From positions 1-64,000 of the forward strand of contig NZ_FNAP01000001.1 of the NCBI RefSeq assembly GCF_900101965.1: DNA of 64,000 bases, given 5' to 3'. Source of the DNA: Rhodospira trueperi. GTDB lineage: Bacteria; Pseudomonadota; Alphaproteobacteria; Rhodospirillales; Rhodospirillaceae. Within the stretch, counting starts at the first letter, position 1. Each line of letters opens with the position of its first letter. Below the pieces are notes generated by a model. The model did no database searches and was not told the DNA's origin. It saw nothing but the letters and a program-made list of their open reading frames with translations. Of this stretch, positions 44,397 to 56,265 are shown piece after piece. The position numbers were made by a program, and so were the translations under genes.

Positions 44397-45002
44397 TCAA
44401 GACGAGGAGGTGCGGCCCAGGGTTTGTGCGGAGTCGCGGCGGCGTCGCAGCAGCACGTACAGGGCGCCGTCGCCGCCGTCGCGGGCCTGGGCGGGCGCGG
44501 TGGACAGGACAATCCGCCGCACCCCGCCCTGTCCCAGCCAGAGGGGGACGTCGCGGCGCAGGACACCGCCGCCTTCGCGGCCCGTGCCTTTCCCGGTGAC
44601 GACCAGAACACACCGCGCGCCGCGTTCGTGGGCGCGATGCAGGAACACCGTCAGGGCCTGATGGGCGCGCTCGCGGGTCATGCCGTGCAGGTCCAGACGT
44701 CCGTCGAGGGCCATCCGTCCGCGGCGGAACCGATCATAGGTGCGGCGGTCGATCCCCGCGCCGTCGTGGCGCGGGGAGTCGGGCCGTTCCCGTGGCGCGG
44801 TCGGAGCGGGGGACGCTGCGGGGGTGGGGCAGCGAGGCGGAGCGACCGCCCGGGGCACGGGCGGATCGGGCGGCGTTTCCGTCGAGGGATGATTGCCGGC
44901 AAGGGGAGTCGCGCTGCGCGTGATCTGCTGCCACAGGCGCAGATCCGAATCCGAGATCAGGCCCCTGCCGCGCCGGCTCCGATGGTCAGATCCCGCCGAC
45001 AT
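44397..45002 (-). CDS. Smr-domain protein
   Basis: A 201-residue protein with an Smr domain at about 95-190: LDLHGMTRERAHQALTVFL, VLVVTGKGTG and the later WLGQGG block. Smr domains are nicking endonucleases or RNA-binding modules in MutS2 and stand-alone proteins. The first 90 residues are proline-rich and disordered, as in the stand-alone alphaproteobacterial type. Its start overlaps the end of lutC by 17 bases, so the two are co-translated although functionally unrelated. Confidence 0.85.
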   Translation of the reverse strand: MSAGSDHRSRRGRGLISDSDLRLWQQITRSATPLAGNHPSTETPPDPPVPRAVAPPRCPTPAASPAPTAPRERPDSPRHDGAGIDRRTYDRFRRGRMALDGRLDLHGMTRERAHQALTVFLHRAHERGARCVLVVTGKGTGREGGGVLRRDVPLWLGQGGVRRIVLSTAPAQARDGGDGALYVLLRRRRDSAQTLGRTSSS

Positions 45003-45684
45003 CCGCGTCGTCGTCGAGAAGGATCACATGCAACTGGCGGGGTCCATGGGCGCCGATCTGGATCGTCTGTTCGATGTCGCCGGTTCGGGACGGCCCCGTG
45101 ATCAGGTGAACGGTGCGCGGAAGCATCCCGTCGGGACAGGATTGACGCAGCCGGTCCCAGCCGTCCTCCAGACCGCCGACGATGTCGGACGTTCTCACGA
45201 CGATGACGTGGGTGTCGGACAGGACGTTCAGGCTGGACGGGCTGTCGGGGCCGGACGCCATGAGCAGCGTTCCCGTCTCGGCCAGTCCGGCCATGGCGTG
45301 GCCGACCGCGATGACATCGTCGCCGGACGGCGTGCCGCGTCGTTCCACGGTTAGGCGGTCGGAGGCCTCCACCGAATCAAGGCGCGGATCGGCCGCCACG
45401 GCCACCCGGCCCGATACTGCGCTTTCGCCGAGCACCGCGACCACGGCGTCAGCCATCCCGTCGGGCGCGGTGCGGGTCACGGCGGCCCCGGCGGTCTCGG
45501 CATTGGCGATGAAGCGGTTGACCAACTCCGAGCGGGTGCCACGGGCAATGGCCGGAACCACCTGGGCGGCCCGGCTCCTCAGGCGGTCGTCGACGGCATC
45601 GGTGGAAATGTCCTCGGGATCCGTCGGCCGTTTCAGGGCGGCGCGAATGCCGGCAAGAATGGTGTCGCGGGGCCTGCTGCTCAC
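44986..45684 (-). CDS. lutC: Lactate utilisation protein C (LUD domain)
   Basis: A 232-residue LUD-domain protein: MSSRPRDTILAGIRAAL at the start, then VAVAADPRLD, VGHAMAGLAETGTLLMASGPDSP and the late LITGPSRTGDIEQTIQIGAHGP signature. With LutA and LutB it forms the L-lactate oxidation complex that feeds electrons to the respiratory chain. It is separated from lutB by a gene for an unrelated membrane protein. Confidence 0.9.
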   Translation of the reverse strand: MSSRPRDTILAGIRAALKRPTDPEDISTDAVDDRLRSRAAQVVPAIARGTRSELVNRFIANAETAGAAVTRTAPDGMADAVVAVLGESAVSGRVAVAADPRLDSVEASDRLTVERRGTPSGDDVIAVGHAMAGLAETGTLLMASGPDSPSSLNVLSDTHVIVVRTSDIVGGLEDGWDRLRQSCPDGMLPRTVHLITGPSRTGDIEQTIQIGAHGPRQLHVILLDDDADVGGI

Positions 45685-45801
45685 GGCGGCGGTCTCCTCA
45701 GGGTTCAGTGATCGGGATCAGGTGGCGTCCGGGCGGGCCAACCGTCCAGGATCACCCATCCCTCTTGGACCCAAGCCCTGTCGGCGCGCCGAACGGATCC
45801 G

Positions 45802-46305
45802 TTAGGTCGTTCTGTCGCCTGGTGGAGCGCTTCCCGGGCGTTCCCCCAACCCTGGCCCCAGTTCCTGACCGGATTGAAACCGCCGGGCGAACCCCCGCCA
45901 GTCGCCTCCGGGGGCCACGACGCCGATACGCGGGTTTTGCACCAGCGTGACCACCACGCCGCCGAAGGACCAGAGCACCTGCCAGTTGTGCGCATTTCTG
46001 AGCATGTTTTCAATGGTTCGCTTGCGCAGTCGATCCGCCACCCAGGGTCTGACCAGAAAAGCGTAGCCGAACATGGCGACCACCAGGGCGACCGTGCCGG
46101 CCACGAGATCGAACGGCATGATCGCCAGACTGCCAAGAATCAGCGTCACCAGCGGAACCACGTTTTCCCACGGGTCGAACACCGGCGATCCGGTTCTGTT
46201 GAGCCGGTTGAAATCCACATGAATGCGGATTCGATCCGCCATGTAGGCTTCGGTGAGACGTTCGTGGAGGCGATAATCCTGCGCCGCCCGGGAAGAACGC
46301 GCCAT
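45802..46305 (-). CDS. Hypothetical two-helix membrane protein inside the lut region
   Basis: A 167-residue protein of unknown function. The charged N-terminus (DYRLHERLTEAYMADRIRIHVDFNRLNR) is followed by two adjacent hydrophobic helices (about 50-70 and 73-90, e.g. VVPLVTLILGSLAIMPFDLV). A soluble tail with another weak hydrophobic strand follows. It interrupts the otherwise conserved lutB-lutC order. The last 20 residues may be misread, since another frame continues open to about 45705. Confidence 0.55.
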   Translation of the reverse strand: MARSSRAAQDYRLHERLTEAYMADRIRIHVDFNRLNRTGSPVFDPWENVVPLVTLILGSLAIMPFDLVAGTVALVVAMFGYAFLVRPWVADRLRKRTIENMLRNAHNWQVLWSFGGVVVTLVQNPRIGVVAPGGDWRGFARRFQSGQELGPGLGERPGSAPPGDRTT

Positions 46306-46345
46306 CGTATCTGATGATCCCGCAGTTGAGAGGACGATTTCGATC

Positions 46346-47767
46346 CTAGGGCTTTTTCTTGCGTTTGTAACGCGCCATGAAGGGCTCCCCGGGCTCGGGG
46401 GCGGGCAGATCGCGCACGCGCGTCCATTCCCCGGCCAGCGGCACCCGGCGCAGGCTGCCCCGGCGCCCTCCGAGGAAGCGTAAGGCCCGACCCGCGAGGG
46501 ACGTGCCAAGCCGGTAGACGCCCGGATGGCGGGCCGCGAATGACCACGCGGTCATGATGCGGCGCGCGCTCTCCGGCGTCAACGAGCGGTGCACCTCTTC
46601 CTCCCGCCATTGGCGGAGCATGCGGGGCAGGGGGATCTTCATCGGGCAGACGGCCTCGCAACGGCCGCACAGGGTCGAGGCATTGGGCAGGCTGCCGGCA
46701 TCCTCCAGAGAGGACAGGGCGGGCGTCAGGACGGACCCGATTGGGCCCGGATAGACCGAGCCGTAGGCATGGCCGCCGACGGCGCCATAAATCGGGCAGT
46801 GATTGATGCAGGCGGCGCAGCGGATGCAGCGCAGCACCTCACGGTACGGCGAGTCCAGAAGGGCGGAACGGCCGTTGTCCACCAGTACGACATGGAAATG
46901 CGCCGGGCCATCGGGATCGCCCTCGCGGCGCGGCCCCGTGGCCAGCGTGGTGTACGTGGCCATGGGTTGGCCGGTGGCCGACCGCGCCAACAGGCGCAGG
47001 ACGGTCGCGGCGTCCTCCAGGGTTGGCACCACTTTGTCGATACTGGTCACGACGACGTGAACCCGGGGCAGGAGCTGGGTCAGATCGCCGTTGCCTTCGT
47101 TGGTGACGATGACGGTCGAGCCGGTCTCGGCGACCAGCATGTTGGCGCCGGTGATGCCCACATCGGCGGACAGGAAGCGCTCGCGCAAGACCGCGCGCGC
47201 CTCGTCCAGCAGGGCGCGCGGCTCGTCCAGCGGCCGATCGGCCGGCAATCCTGCGTGATGCTCGCGGAACAGGTCGGCCACTTCCGATTTCCGGACATGA
47301 ATCGCGGGCGCGATGATGTGGCTGGGCTGTTCCTGGCGCAACTGGATGATGTACTCGCCCAGGTCCGTTTCAACCGACTCGATGTCATTCTTTTCGAGAA
47401 AGGCGTTCAGCTCGATTTCCTCGGTCACCATGGACTTGCCCTTGGTGACCAGTTTGGCGCCATGGGCGCGGCAGATGCCCAACACCGCGCGGCGGGCGGC
47501 CTCGGCGTCGGGCGCCCAATGGACGTGCCCGCCGCTTTCGATGACCTTGGCCTCGAACCGCTCCAGATAGTGATCGAGGTTCTCAAGAGTATGGTTTTTC
47601 ATCGCCCGGCCGGCCTCGCGCAGGGCCTCGAACTCCGGCAGAGCGGCCACCGCCTCGCCGCGCCGGGCGCGGAAGCCGGTCTTCATGGTGGCCAGCGACT
47701 GGCGCAGGTTATCGTCCGTGACGGCCTTACGGGCGTTGTCCTTGAACTGGCGGCTGCTCACGTGCAT
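46346..47767 (-). CDS. lutB: Lactate utilisation iron-sulfur protein B
   Basis: A 473-residue protein with an N-terminal LUD-like domain (KSMVTEEIELNAFLEKN, ETDLGEYIIQL, GITGANMLVAETGS). A C-terminal pair of iron-sulfur motifs follows: CIRCAACINHCPIYG and CGRCEAVCPMKIPL. LutB is the electron-transfer core of the LutABC lactate dehydrogenase. It follows lutA after 28 bp on the same strand, and its length is normal for the family. Confidence 0.92.
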   Translation of the reverse strand: MHVSSRQFKDNARKAVTDDNLRQSLATMKTGFRARRGEAVAALPEFEALREAGRAMKNHTLENLDHYLERFEAKVIESGGHVHWAPDAEAARRAVLGICRAHGAKLVTKGKSMVTEEIELNAFLEKNDIESVETDLGEYIIQLRQEQPSHIIAPAIHVRKSEVADLFREHHAGLPADRPLDEPRALLDEARAVLRERFLSADVGITGANMLVAETGSTVIVTNEGNGDLTQLLPRVHVVVTSIDKVVPTLEDAATVLRLLARSATGQPMATYTTLATGPRREGDPDGPAHFHVVLVDNGRSALLDSPYREVLRCIRCAACINHCPIYGAVGGHAYGSVYPGPIGSVLTPALSSLEDAGSLPNASTLCGRCEAVCPMKIPLPRMLRQWREEEVHRSLTPESARRIMTAWSFAARHPGVYRLGTSLAGRALRFLGGRRGSLRRVPLAGEWTRVRDLPAPEPGEPFMARYKRKKKP

Positions 47768-47795
47768 GGGGGCGCCTTCCTTGGCCTGGGCGATG

Positions 47796-48596
47796 TCAGC
47801 GGTTTTCGGACGGCTCGCCGATGGCTGGGCCGTCGGTCATGCCGGCCAGCACCTCGGCGACGTGGCGGACCTGAACCGCGCTGCCGCGCCGCTTCAGCAT
47901 GCCGGCGATGTTGAGCAGGCACCCCATGTCGCCGCCCAAGATCATGTCAGCGCCTGTGGCCTCGATGTTCTCGGCTTTGTCTGTGACCATGCGGCCCGAA
48001 ATCTCCGGGTACTTCAGGGTGAACGAGCCGCCGAAGCCGCAACATTCCTCGGGCGCGGACAGCTCCTTGACGTCAAGGCCGGCGACCTTGGCCAGCAGCG
48101 CGCGGGGCTGGTCGTGGATGCCAAGCTCCCGCAGGCCGGAACAGGTGTCGTGATAGGTCACGGTGGCGTCCAGGCGAGCCTCGACGTCCGTCCATCCCAG
48201 AATATCCACCAGGAACGACGTCAGTTCATACGTCTTCTTGGACAGATGGCGCGCCCGCTTCACCATGTCCGGATCATGCTCCAGCAGGGCGGGATAGTGG
48301 TGGCGGATGTGGCTGGCGCAGGACCCCGACGGCGCCACCACATAGTCCACCAGTTCGGCCTCCAGGGCCTCCACCATGAACCACGCCTGATCGCGGGCGA
48401 GGTCGCGGTCTCCGTTGGTGAAGGCGGGCTGACCGCAGCATGTCTGGCGCGGCGGAACCGTCACCGTGCAGCCGGCCCGTTCCAGCAGGCGCAGGGCCGC
48501 GAACGCAGCCGTGGGGCGGAACAGATCGGCGAGACAGGTCACGAACAGGGCCACGGTGGGGCCGGCGGCGGCGGAGGACGGGGGCGGGGACGTCAT
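47796..48596 (-). CDS. lutA: Lactate utilisation (Fe-S)-binding protein A
   Basis: A 266-residue protein with two CCG-domain repeats, whose cores are QTCCGQPAFTNGD and APEECCGFGGSF, as in heterodisulfide reductase/glycolate oxidase subunit families. It is part of the LutABC complex. The ATG at 48596 is chosen because the family start (TVALFVTCLADLF) follows about 13 residues later. First gene of the lut operon. Confidence 0.9.
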   Translation of the reverse strand: MTSPPPSSAAAGPTVALFVTCLADLFRPTAAFAALRLLERAGCTVTVPPRQTCCGQPAFTNGDRDLARDQAWFMVEALEAELVDYVVAPSGSCASHIRHHYPALLEHDPDMVKRARHLSKKTYELTSFLVDILGWTDVEARLDATVTYHDTCSGLRELGIHDQPRALLAKVAGLDVKELSAPEECCGFGGSFTLKYPEISGRMVTDKAENIEATGADMILGGDMGCLLNIAGMLKRRGSAVQVRHVAEVLAGMTDGPAIGEPSENR

Positions 48597-48950
48597 GAAC
48601 GGTCCTGCATTGTGGGACAGACGGAGAGAGCCCGCGACGGGGCGCCGACTCACGATCCTGTGTTGGTATCACCCCCGCGCGGTGGGGAAAAGGCTTCGGG
48701 GCGACGTTTTTTCAACCAAAACAAAAGACAATCGCGCAGATGTATTTTAAAATTGTAATAACTTATGCCAAATGGGAGGCTGCGGCCGTCGGCACCCGAT
48801 GATACGATCACGGATTGGCCCGCGTCTTTCCCCGCTTCTATGGACGGGCAGAGGAGGCATCGCCGCATTGACCGCCAGTTCGTGCGGGGACTACCGCGGA
48901 TGTGTTCGGGGTGGTTTCGCGCTCCGACAAGATTGTGAAAGATTGGACGC
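48597..48950. other. Divergent region between lutA and the histidine kinase gene
   Basis: About 350 bp without a gene. An AT-rich stretch (48705-48770) on the minus strand holds a possible promoter for lutA: TTGGCA, a 17-base spacer, then AAAATA. The fit is only moderate. Confidence 0.4.
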
Positions 48951-50528
48951 ATGAAGGCGTCGTGGACAATCACCCATTGGTTGGCCGTCGTCGTGATCGT
49001 GGCGGTTCTGTGCTCTGAAGCGGCTGTTTTCTGGCTGGTCCGAACGCAGGAAGAGACGTCTGTCTTGGCCCTGGCGGAATCTCGCGCCCGGGCGACTTCC
49101 GAGCAAGTGTTCGAACATGTCTACACCACCATGCGCCATGGCCCGAGGCCCGGCGAGCTTGCGAGCATCGTCGAGCGTCTGAACGACAGGATGGAGGCCG
49201 CGAGCATCCGTCTGATTCGGGGTGTCACGGTCGAGGGGCAGTTCGGCGAGGCCCCAAGCTGGAACGGCGTGCGCGACAACGACCCCGAAGTCGCCCGTGC
49301 GTTCCGAACCGGGCGGGAACGGGTGATCCGCGATGGCGATGAACTCCGTTTCCTGCGTCCGTTGACGGTGGTGGAGGAATGCAAGGCCTGCCATGTCGGC
49401 GACATCGGCGAGACCATCAACGGGGTCATGGACATCCGCTTTGCGATGGATAGTCTCAAGGAACCGCTTGGGTTCGTGACGGGCACCGCCTTCATGGGGT
49501 TCCTCGGCGCCATGGTGATCATTTTTGCGGCGCTCTTCGTCACCGTGCGGTTTCTGGTGGTGCGCCCGATCCAGGCCCTGTCCGACGTCATGACGCAACT
49601 GGCCCATGCCGATCAGAAGGGCGGGCACCTTGAGACTCCTCGTTTCCAGGTGCGCGAGTTGGCCGGATTGAGGGAGGCCTTCAACACGCTGATGGATCAG
49701 GTCTCCGAGCAGAAGGCGGCTTTGGAAGATCGCGCCGACGAACTGGCGCGGGCCAAGGAGCGCGCGGAGCAGGCCCGCATTCAGGCCGACGCCGCCAATG
49801 TGGCGAAATCGGAGTTCCTGGCGTCGATGAGCCACGAGATCCGCACGCCGCTGAATGCCATTCTCGGGTTCTCGGAGGTGTTGAGCGAGGAGGTGTTCGG
49901 TCCCCTGGGGCAGCAGCGATACAAGACCTACGCCCGGGACATCCAAGACAGCGGTTGCCACCTGCGCGATCTGGTCAACGATCTGCTCGATCTGGCGCGG
50001 ATCGAGTCCGGCCGCATGGAGTTGGAGCCGGCGGCGCTCGACACCCAGGCGGAAATCGCCGCCTGTGCCCACCTTTTCAGGGAACGGGCGAGCGAACGGA
50101 CCCTGAAGCTCCACCGCAGCTGTCCCACGGATATTCCCGCCGTGACGGCTGATCAGCGGGCGCTGCGGCAGATATTGAACAATCTGCTGTCCAACGCCAT
50201 CAAGTATACACCGCCGGGTGGCGAGGTCCGCGTCGGGGCCCGGGCGGGGGGCGGTGGCGTGGAGATCTACGTCTCCGACACCGGGATCGGCATCGGCAAG
50301 GACTATCAGGACCTTGTGTTTTCCGCTTACGGCCGGGTCATCAATGTTGAGACCCGGAAAATCGAGGGCACGGGTCTAGGCCTGTCACTGGTCAAGGCGC
50401 TGATGGATGAGCACGGCGGTACCGTCACCTTGGACAGCCGACCGGGCGAGGGGGCGACCTTCACGCTGTTCTTCCCGGACGATCCGGTGCCGAGGCTGGA
50501 CGCCGCGACACCCCGGGAGCCGGCGTGA
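48951..50528 (+). CDS. Membrane sensor histidine kinase with periplasmic CxxCH heme motif
   Basis: A 525-residue kinase. Helix 1 is at about 8-30 and helix 2 at about 177-199. The periplasmic domain between them contains CKACH (C144, C147, H148), a c-type heme attachment motif, in a Tll0287/DUF3365-like context. A HAMP-like region (about 200-255) and a coiled coil lead to the HisKA box FLASMSHEIRTPLN with phosphoacceptor H295. The ATPase domain has the N-box NNLLSNAIKY, DTGIGIG and GTGLGLSLV. Heme sensing of oxygen, NO or redox state is inferred. No partner response-regulator gene adjoins it. Confidence 0.88.
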   Translation: MKASWTITHWLAVVVIVAVLCSEAAVFWLVRTQEETSVLALAESRARATSEQVFEHVYTTMRHGPRPGELASIVERLNDRMEAASIRLIRGVTVEGQFGEAPSWNGVRDNDPEVARAFRTGRERVIRDGDELRFLRPLTVVEECKACHVGDIGETINGVMDIRFAMDSLKEPLGFVTGTAFMGFLGAMVIIFAALFVTVRFLVVRPIQALSDVMTQLAHADQKGGHLETPRFQVRELAGLREAFNTLMDQVSEQKAALEDRADELARAKERAEQARIQADAANVAKSEFLASMSHEIRTPLNAILGFSEVLSEEVFGPLGQQRYKTYARDIQDSGCHLRDLVNDLLDLARIESGRMELEPAALDTQAEIAACAHLFRERASERTLKLHRSCPTDIPAVTADQRALRQILNNLLSNAIKYTPPGGEVRVGARAGGGGVEIYVSDTGIGIGKDYQDLVFSAYGRVINVETRKIEGTGLGLSLVKALMDEHGGTVTLDSRPGEGATFTLFFPDDPVPRLDAATPREPA

Positions 50529-50588
50529 CCGACGGCTGAGGCCCAGCGGGCGGCCGTCGATGCTTGTGTTGGGCCGATGATATGGAGG

Positions 50589-50673
50589 TGGTGCGGGCGG
50601 CCGGACTCGAACCGGCACGGGAAAGCCCAAGCGATTTTAAGTCGCTTGCGTCTACCAATTCCGCCACGCCCGC
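50589..50673 (-). tRNA. tRNA-Leu (anticodon TAA)
   Basis: On the minus strand an 85-nt class II tRNA starts GCGGGCGTGGCGGAATTGG. It has the anticodon loop CTTAAAA in a CGA/TCG-containing stem, a long variable arm, a T-arm with GGTTCGAGTCC, and the acceptor strand CGCCCGC. CCA is encoded at 50591-50589. A promoter-like pair lies just upstream. Confidence 0.95.
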
Positions 50674-50698
50674 GTGATCCCCCCAGGCAGTGAGCCCG

Positions 50699-50727
50699 AT
50701 GGTAGAGCGGCGCGCGCGACAACGCAA
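50699..50727 (-). promoter_or_regulatory. Sigma70-type promoter of tRNA-Leu
   Basis: On the minus strand, TTGCGT (50727-50722), a 17-base spacer, then TACCAT (50704-50699). Transcription would start about 20 nt before the tRNA. Confidence 0.55.
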
Positions 50728-50779
50728 GGAAGCGAAACGGGAAGCTTGGAGCCTTTGGCATGCTCGCCCTTCAGGGTGG

Positions 50780-51361
50780 TCAGGGGCCGGCGGCATCCTC
50801 GGCGGGCACTCCCAGCGGCGCGAAGTCGGCGCGTCCGCGCATGGCGCGGTGCTGGCGTAACGCCCAGGCCACGTTGGGGTAGGCCAACTCACCCCACGGC
50901 AGATGCTCCCAATCCATCAAGGCCACCTCCAGGCTTTCCGGCCCCGCCGCGCAGTCGGGCGAGCGCATGTGTCCCCGGTAGATCAGATGCACCTGACTGA
51001 TGTGCGACAGGTTGTACAGCGCCAGCAGGTCCGTCAGGGTGACCCGCGCGCGGGCCTCTTCCCAGACCTCGCGGGCCGCGCCCTCCTCGGAGCTTTCGCC
51101 CAGTTCCATGAACCCGCTGGGCAGGCACCACAGCCCCTCGCGTGGCGGAATGGCGCGGCGAACCATGAGGTAGCGCTCCTCCCACGTACAGACGGCGCCG
51201 ACGATGATCTTGGGGTTGTCATAGCGGACGTAGCCGCATTCGGTGCAAACGAGCCGCTCGCGGTCGTCGCCCTCGGGGACCATCCGCACGGTTGGTCCCG
51301 CGCCCCGGCTGCCCCCGGGGACGGACGTGAAATAGGTCTTGTGGATGCGGTCAACGCTCAC
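50780..51361 (-). CDS. Nudix hydrolase with partial zinc ribbon
   Basis: A 193-residue Nudix hydrolase. The Nudix box is GFMELGESSEEGAAREVWEEA. Before it is a CTECGYVRYDNPKIIVGAV segment, the second half of the zinc ribbon usual in NudC-like and ADP-ribose hydrolases; the first CxxC that normally starts these proteins is missing. The GTG at 51361 gives the longest form; an ATG at 51283 would remove 26 residues. Substrate unknown, probably a nucleotide-sugar or dinucleotide. Confidence 0.85.
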   Translation of the reverse strand: MSVDRIHKTYFTSVPGGSRGAGPTVRMVPEGDDRERLVCTECGYVRYDNPKIIVGAVCTWEERYLMVRRAIPPREGLWCLPSGFMELGESSEEGAAREVWEEARARVTLTDLLALYNLSHISQVHLIYRGHMRSPDCAAGPESLEVALMDWEHLPWGELAYPNVAWALRQHRAMRGRADFAPLGVPAEDAAGP

Positions 51362-51426
51362 CCGACGGTCACCGATGCGATGGCCCGAACGGCCGGGGCC
51401 GTTCGTCGAGACCAGGAACCCGGCGC

Positions 51427-51657
51427 TTATACCACGATATCCAGGTACGTGCCACGCGGCGCGGTCGGATCCAGGTCCTGACCCTCGAAGCGGATCACCG
51501 GAGGGCGCTGGGAGTCCGTGGATTCGGCGGTGGACCGAGCCGGCGCCGCGCCGCCCTGGCCGCCGCCGGGGTTTTCGTCGACGGTGGGGACGGGGCGCAC
51601 AGCCCCGCTTCGGATGGGCGGTGCCGATGATCCGGAAACGCCTGTGACTTCGGCCAT
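51427..51657 (-). CDS. Small proline-rich protein, unassigned
   Basis: A 76-residue, mostly disordered protein. Only the C-terminal third (RPPVIRFEGQDLDPTAPRGT) looks ordered. GAGGACA precedes the ATG. It is 72 bp downstream of a YjfB-like motility gene on the same strand, so both may be expressed together. No known domain is recognised. Confidence 0.55.
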   Translation of the reverse strand: MAEVTGVSGSSAPPIRSGAVRPVPTVDENPGGGQGGAAPARSTAESTDSQRPPVIRFEGQDLDPTAPRGTYLDIVV

Positions 51658-51729
51658 GCTGTCCTCGGTTCGTCCTGTTCAGTCACAGGGCACGCTGCTG
51701 AGGTGGGGCGTCCGCCGATCCGGGACCGT

Positions 51730-51942
51730 TCAGACCAGGATGTCCACCGCGGCGCCCTTGCCCGCGCCGGCCGCCGGCGTGACCGCCTGGGACGGCGCCT
51801 GAGCCTGACCGCTGGCCTGTTCCAGCATCGCGACCACGGACTGTTCTGCGTCGGCGGAGATGCGCAACATGGCCGTCTGCGTGGACATCATATTGGCGGC
51901 CTGGGCGAGGAGTGTTCCTCCGGCAACGGACGCTATGCTCAT
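51730..51942 (-). CDS. YjfB-like putative motility protein
   Basis: A 70-residue protein. MSIASVAGGTLLAQAANMMS is followed by a helix ending in SVVAMLEQASGQAQA and a small hydrophobic tail (DILV). This fits the short YjfB-family proteins annotated as putative motility factors, whose role is not established. GGAGACGG precedes the ATG. No flagellar genes are seen nearby. Confidence 0.6.
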   Translation of the reverse strand: MSIASVAGGTLLAQAANMMSTQTAMLRISADAEQSVVAMLEQASGQAQAPSQAVTPAAGAGKGAAVDILV

Positions 51943-52179
51943 CGTCCCGTCTCCTGATCCGGTGTCCTGTGCTTCGGGAACCGACTGGACTCCCGGCGTG
52001 GTTGCCGTTCCGACCGACAAGAGTCCATCGTCGCTCACACTATCAGACGATGCGCAGGGACGCAAGACCAAGCCGGACGATCGTCAATGCGACGGCTAAT
52101 GATGGCAAGACTATAGTAAATTGCAGACAATTTTATTGGTGCTATAACACGGCACGAAATCGGTGGCGTCGCGCCGACA

Positions 52180-54915
<2,736 letters not shown>

Positions 54916-55230
54916 GGATGAAGTCCTTCGGGAGCGGAGAGGCGAGGAGAAGAGAAACGACGAAGACACCGCGCGGCACGGGGCCGTCCCCGGGCGGGGG
55001 CGGAAGACCGGGAAGACATAGAGAGCGGGGCCGGGGCTGTCAACGCGGCGCCGGGTTGCCCGATTTCAGCCTCGAAACGGCCCGGAAGGGCCTCCAGAAC
55101 AGACCCGGGGCGCCCGATCCGCCCGTGCTCAGGCTGTTGACGCCGGGGCTGGGAGCGGTCAGGGTGCCGCCCATCGCGTTCAACGGCAGTGCCGTTCCCA
55201 CCGATTCGTTTGCATTGAGGACATCACGAC
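54916..55230. other. Divergent control region between secA and the parvulin gene
   Basis: About 315 GC-rich bases. No gene. It should hold both promoters, but I could not assign them. Confidence 0.4.
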
Positions 55231-56091
55231 ATGGCTCGCTCCTTCTCTCGTGCCCTGGCATTCGCGGCCGGCGTGTCTCTCGCCGCGCTTGCTGCGCCCG
55301 CGTTCGCCCAGTCCGGTTCCGAGATCGACCCCAACACCGTGGTCGCCCGCGTCAACGGCTTCGAGATCACCATGGAACAGGTCGAGCGTATGCGCGCGCG
55401 CGATCCGCAGCTTATGCAGGTGCCACTGCCGATGCTGTACGAGTCCATCCTCAATCATCTGATTGAGGGCCAGTTGATCGCGGACAAGGCCAAGGCCGAG
55501 GGCTTCGCCGATCACCCCGACGTGGCGGAGCGCCTGAACGCCGTGCGCGACGAGATCGTCCGTAGCGTCTATCTGACCAAGATGGTGGAGGACGCCGCCA
55601 CCGAGGAGGCGATCCAGGCCCGCTACGAGGCGTTCAAGGCCGAGCATCCGCCGGAGGAAGAGGTCAAGGCCTCCCATATCTTGGTGGAGACCGAGGAAGA
55701 GGCCCGCGCTCTCATCGAGCAGCTTGAGGACGGCGCCGACTTCGCCGAGCTGGCCAAGGCCGAGTCGACGGGCCCGTCGGCGCCGAACGGTGGCGATCTG
55801 GGCTACTTCCGGCGCAACGGCCAGATGGTCGAGCCGTTCGCCGCCGCCGCCTTCGACCTGGAGGCCGGCGCCTTCACCACCGAGCCGGTGCAGACCCAGT
55901 TCGGCTGGCACGTCATCACCGTGACCGACCGCCGCATGGCCGAACAGCCCAGCCTGGAGCAGGTGCGCAATCAGCTCACCACCGAAATCGCCCAGGACAC
56001 CATCGAGTCGCTGGTCGAGGACCTGCGCGCCGAGGCCGAGATCGAAACTACGCCCATCGAGGACGTGGTGCCGAAGGCTGAAGCCGAGTAG
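55231..56091 (+). CDS. Periplasmic parvulin-type peptidyl-prolyl isomerase
   Basis: A 286-residue exported protein with a Sec signal peptide (cleavage near AFAQ). The SurA-like N-domain (NGFEITMEQVERM, LNHLIEGQLIADKAKAEG) is followed by a parvulin domain (EVKASHILVETEEEARALIEQL, then GGDLGYFRRNGQMVEPFAAAAF, FGWHVITV). It should help fold outer-membrane or periplasmic proteins. Placed opposite secA it fits protein export. No close operon partner. Confidence 0.9.
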   Translation: MARSFSRALAFAAGVSLAALAAPAFAQSGSEIDPNTVVARVNGFEITMEQVERMRARDPQLMQVPLPMLYESILNHLIEGQLIADKAKAEGFADHPDVAERLNAVRDEIVRSVYLTKMVEDAATEEAIQARYEAFKAEHPPEEEVKASHILVETEEEARALIEQLEDGADFAELAKAESTGPSAPNGGDLGYFRRNGQMVEPFAAAAFDLEAGAFTTEPVQTQFGWHVITVTDRRMAEQPSLEQVRNQLTTEIAQDTIESLVEDLRAEAEIETTPIEDVVPKAEAE

Positions 56092-56155
56092 GCCTTGTCC
56101 TCGACTCCCTACGCTGCGGTGCCGATTTGGTCCACAGGGTTTTTCTGGAGTTCGT

Positions 56156-56265
56156 CATTGCGAGGAGCGTAGCCCAAATCAAGAATCGGGGCAATCCAGA
56201 GCGAATGAATGCTGTCCTACGCCCTGGATTGCTTCGCCCTCGTCTTGCGACGTGGGTTCGCAATG
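56156..56265. repeat. Dispersed palindromic repeat, copy 2
   Basis: A 110-bp imperfect palindrome. CATTGCGAG at the left and CGCAATG at the right; inside, GGGGCAATCCAGAGC and GCCCTGGATTGCTTC. It shares its ends and core with the element at 30074-30171, differing in the central part. It lies downstream of the parvulin gene. Confidence 0.8.
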
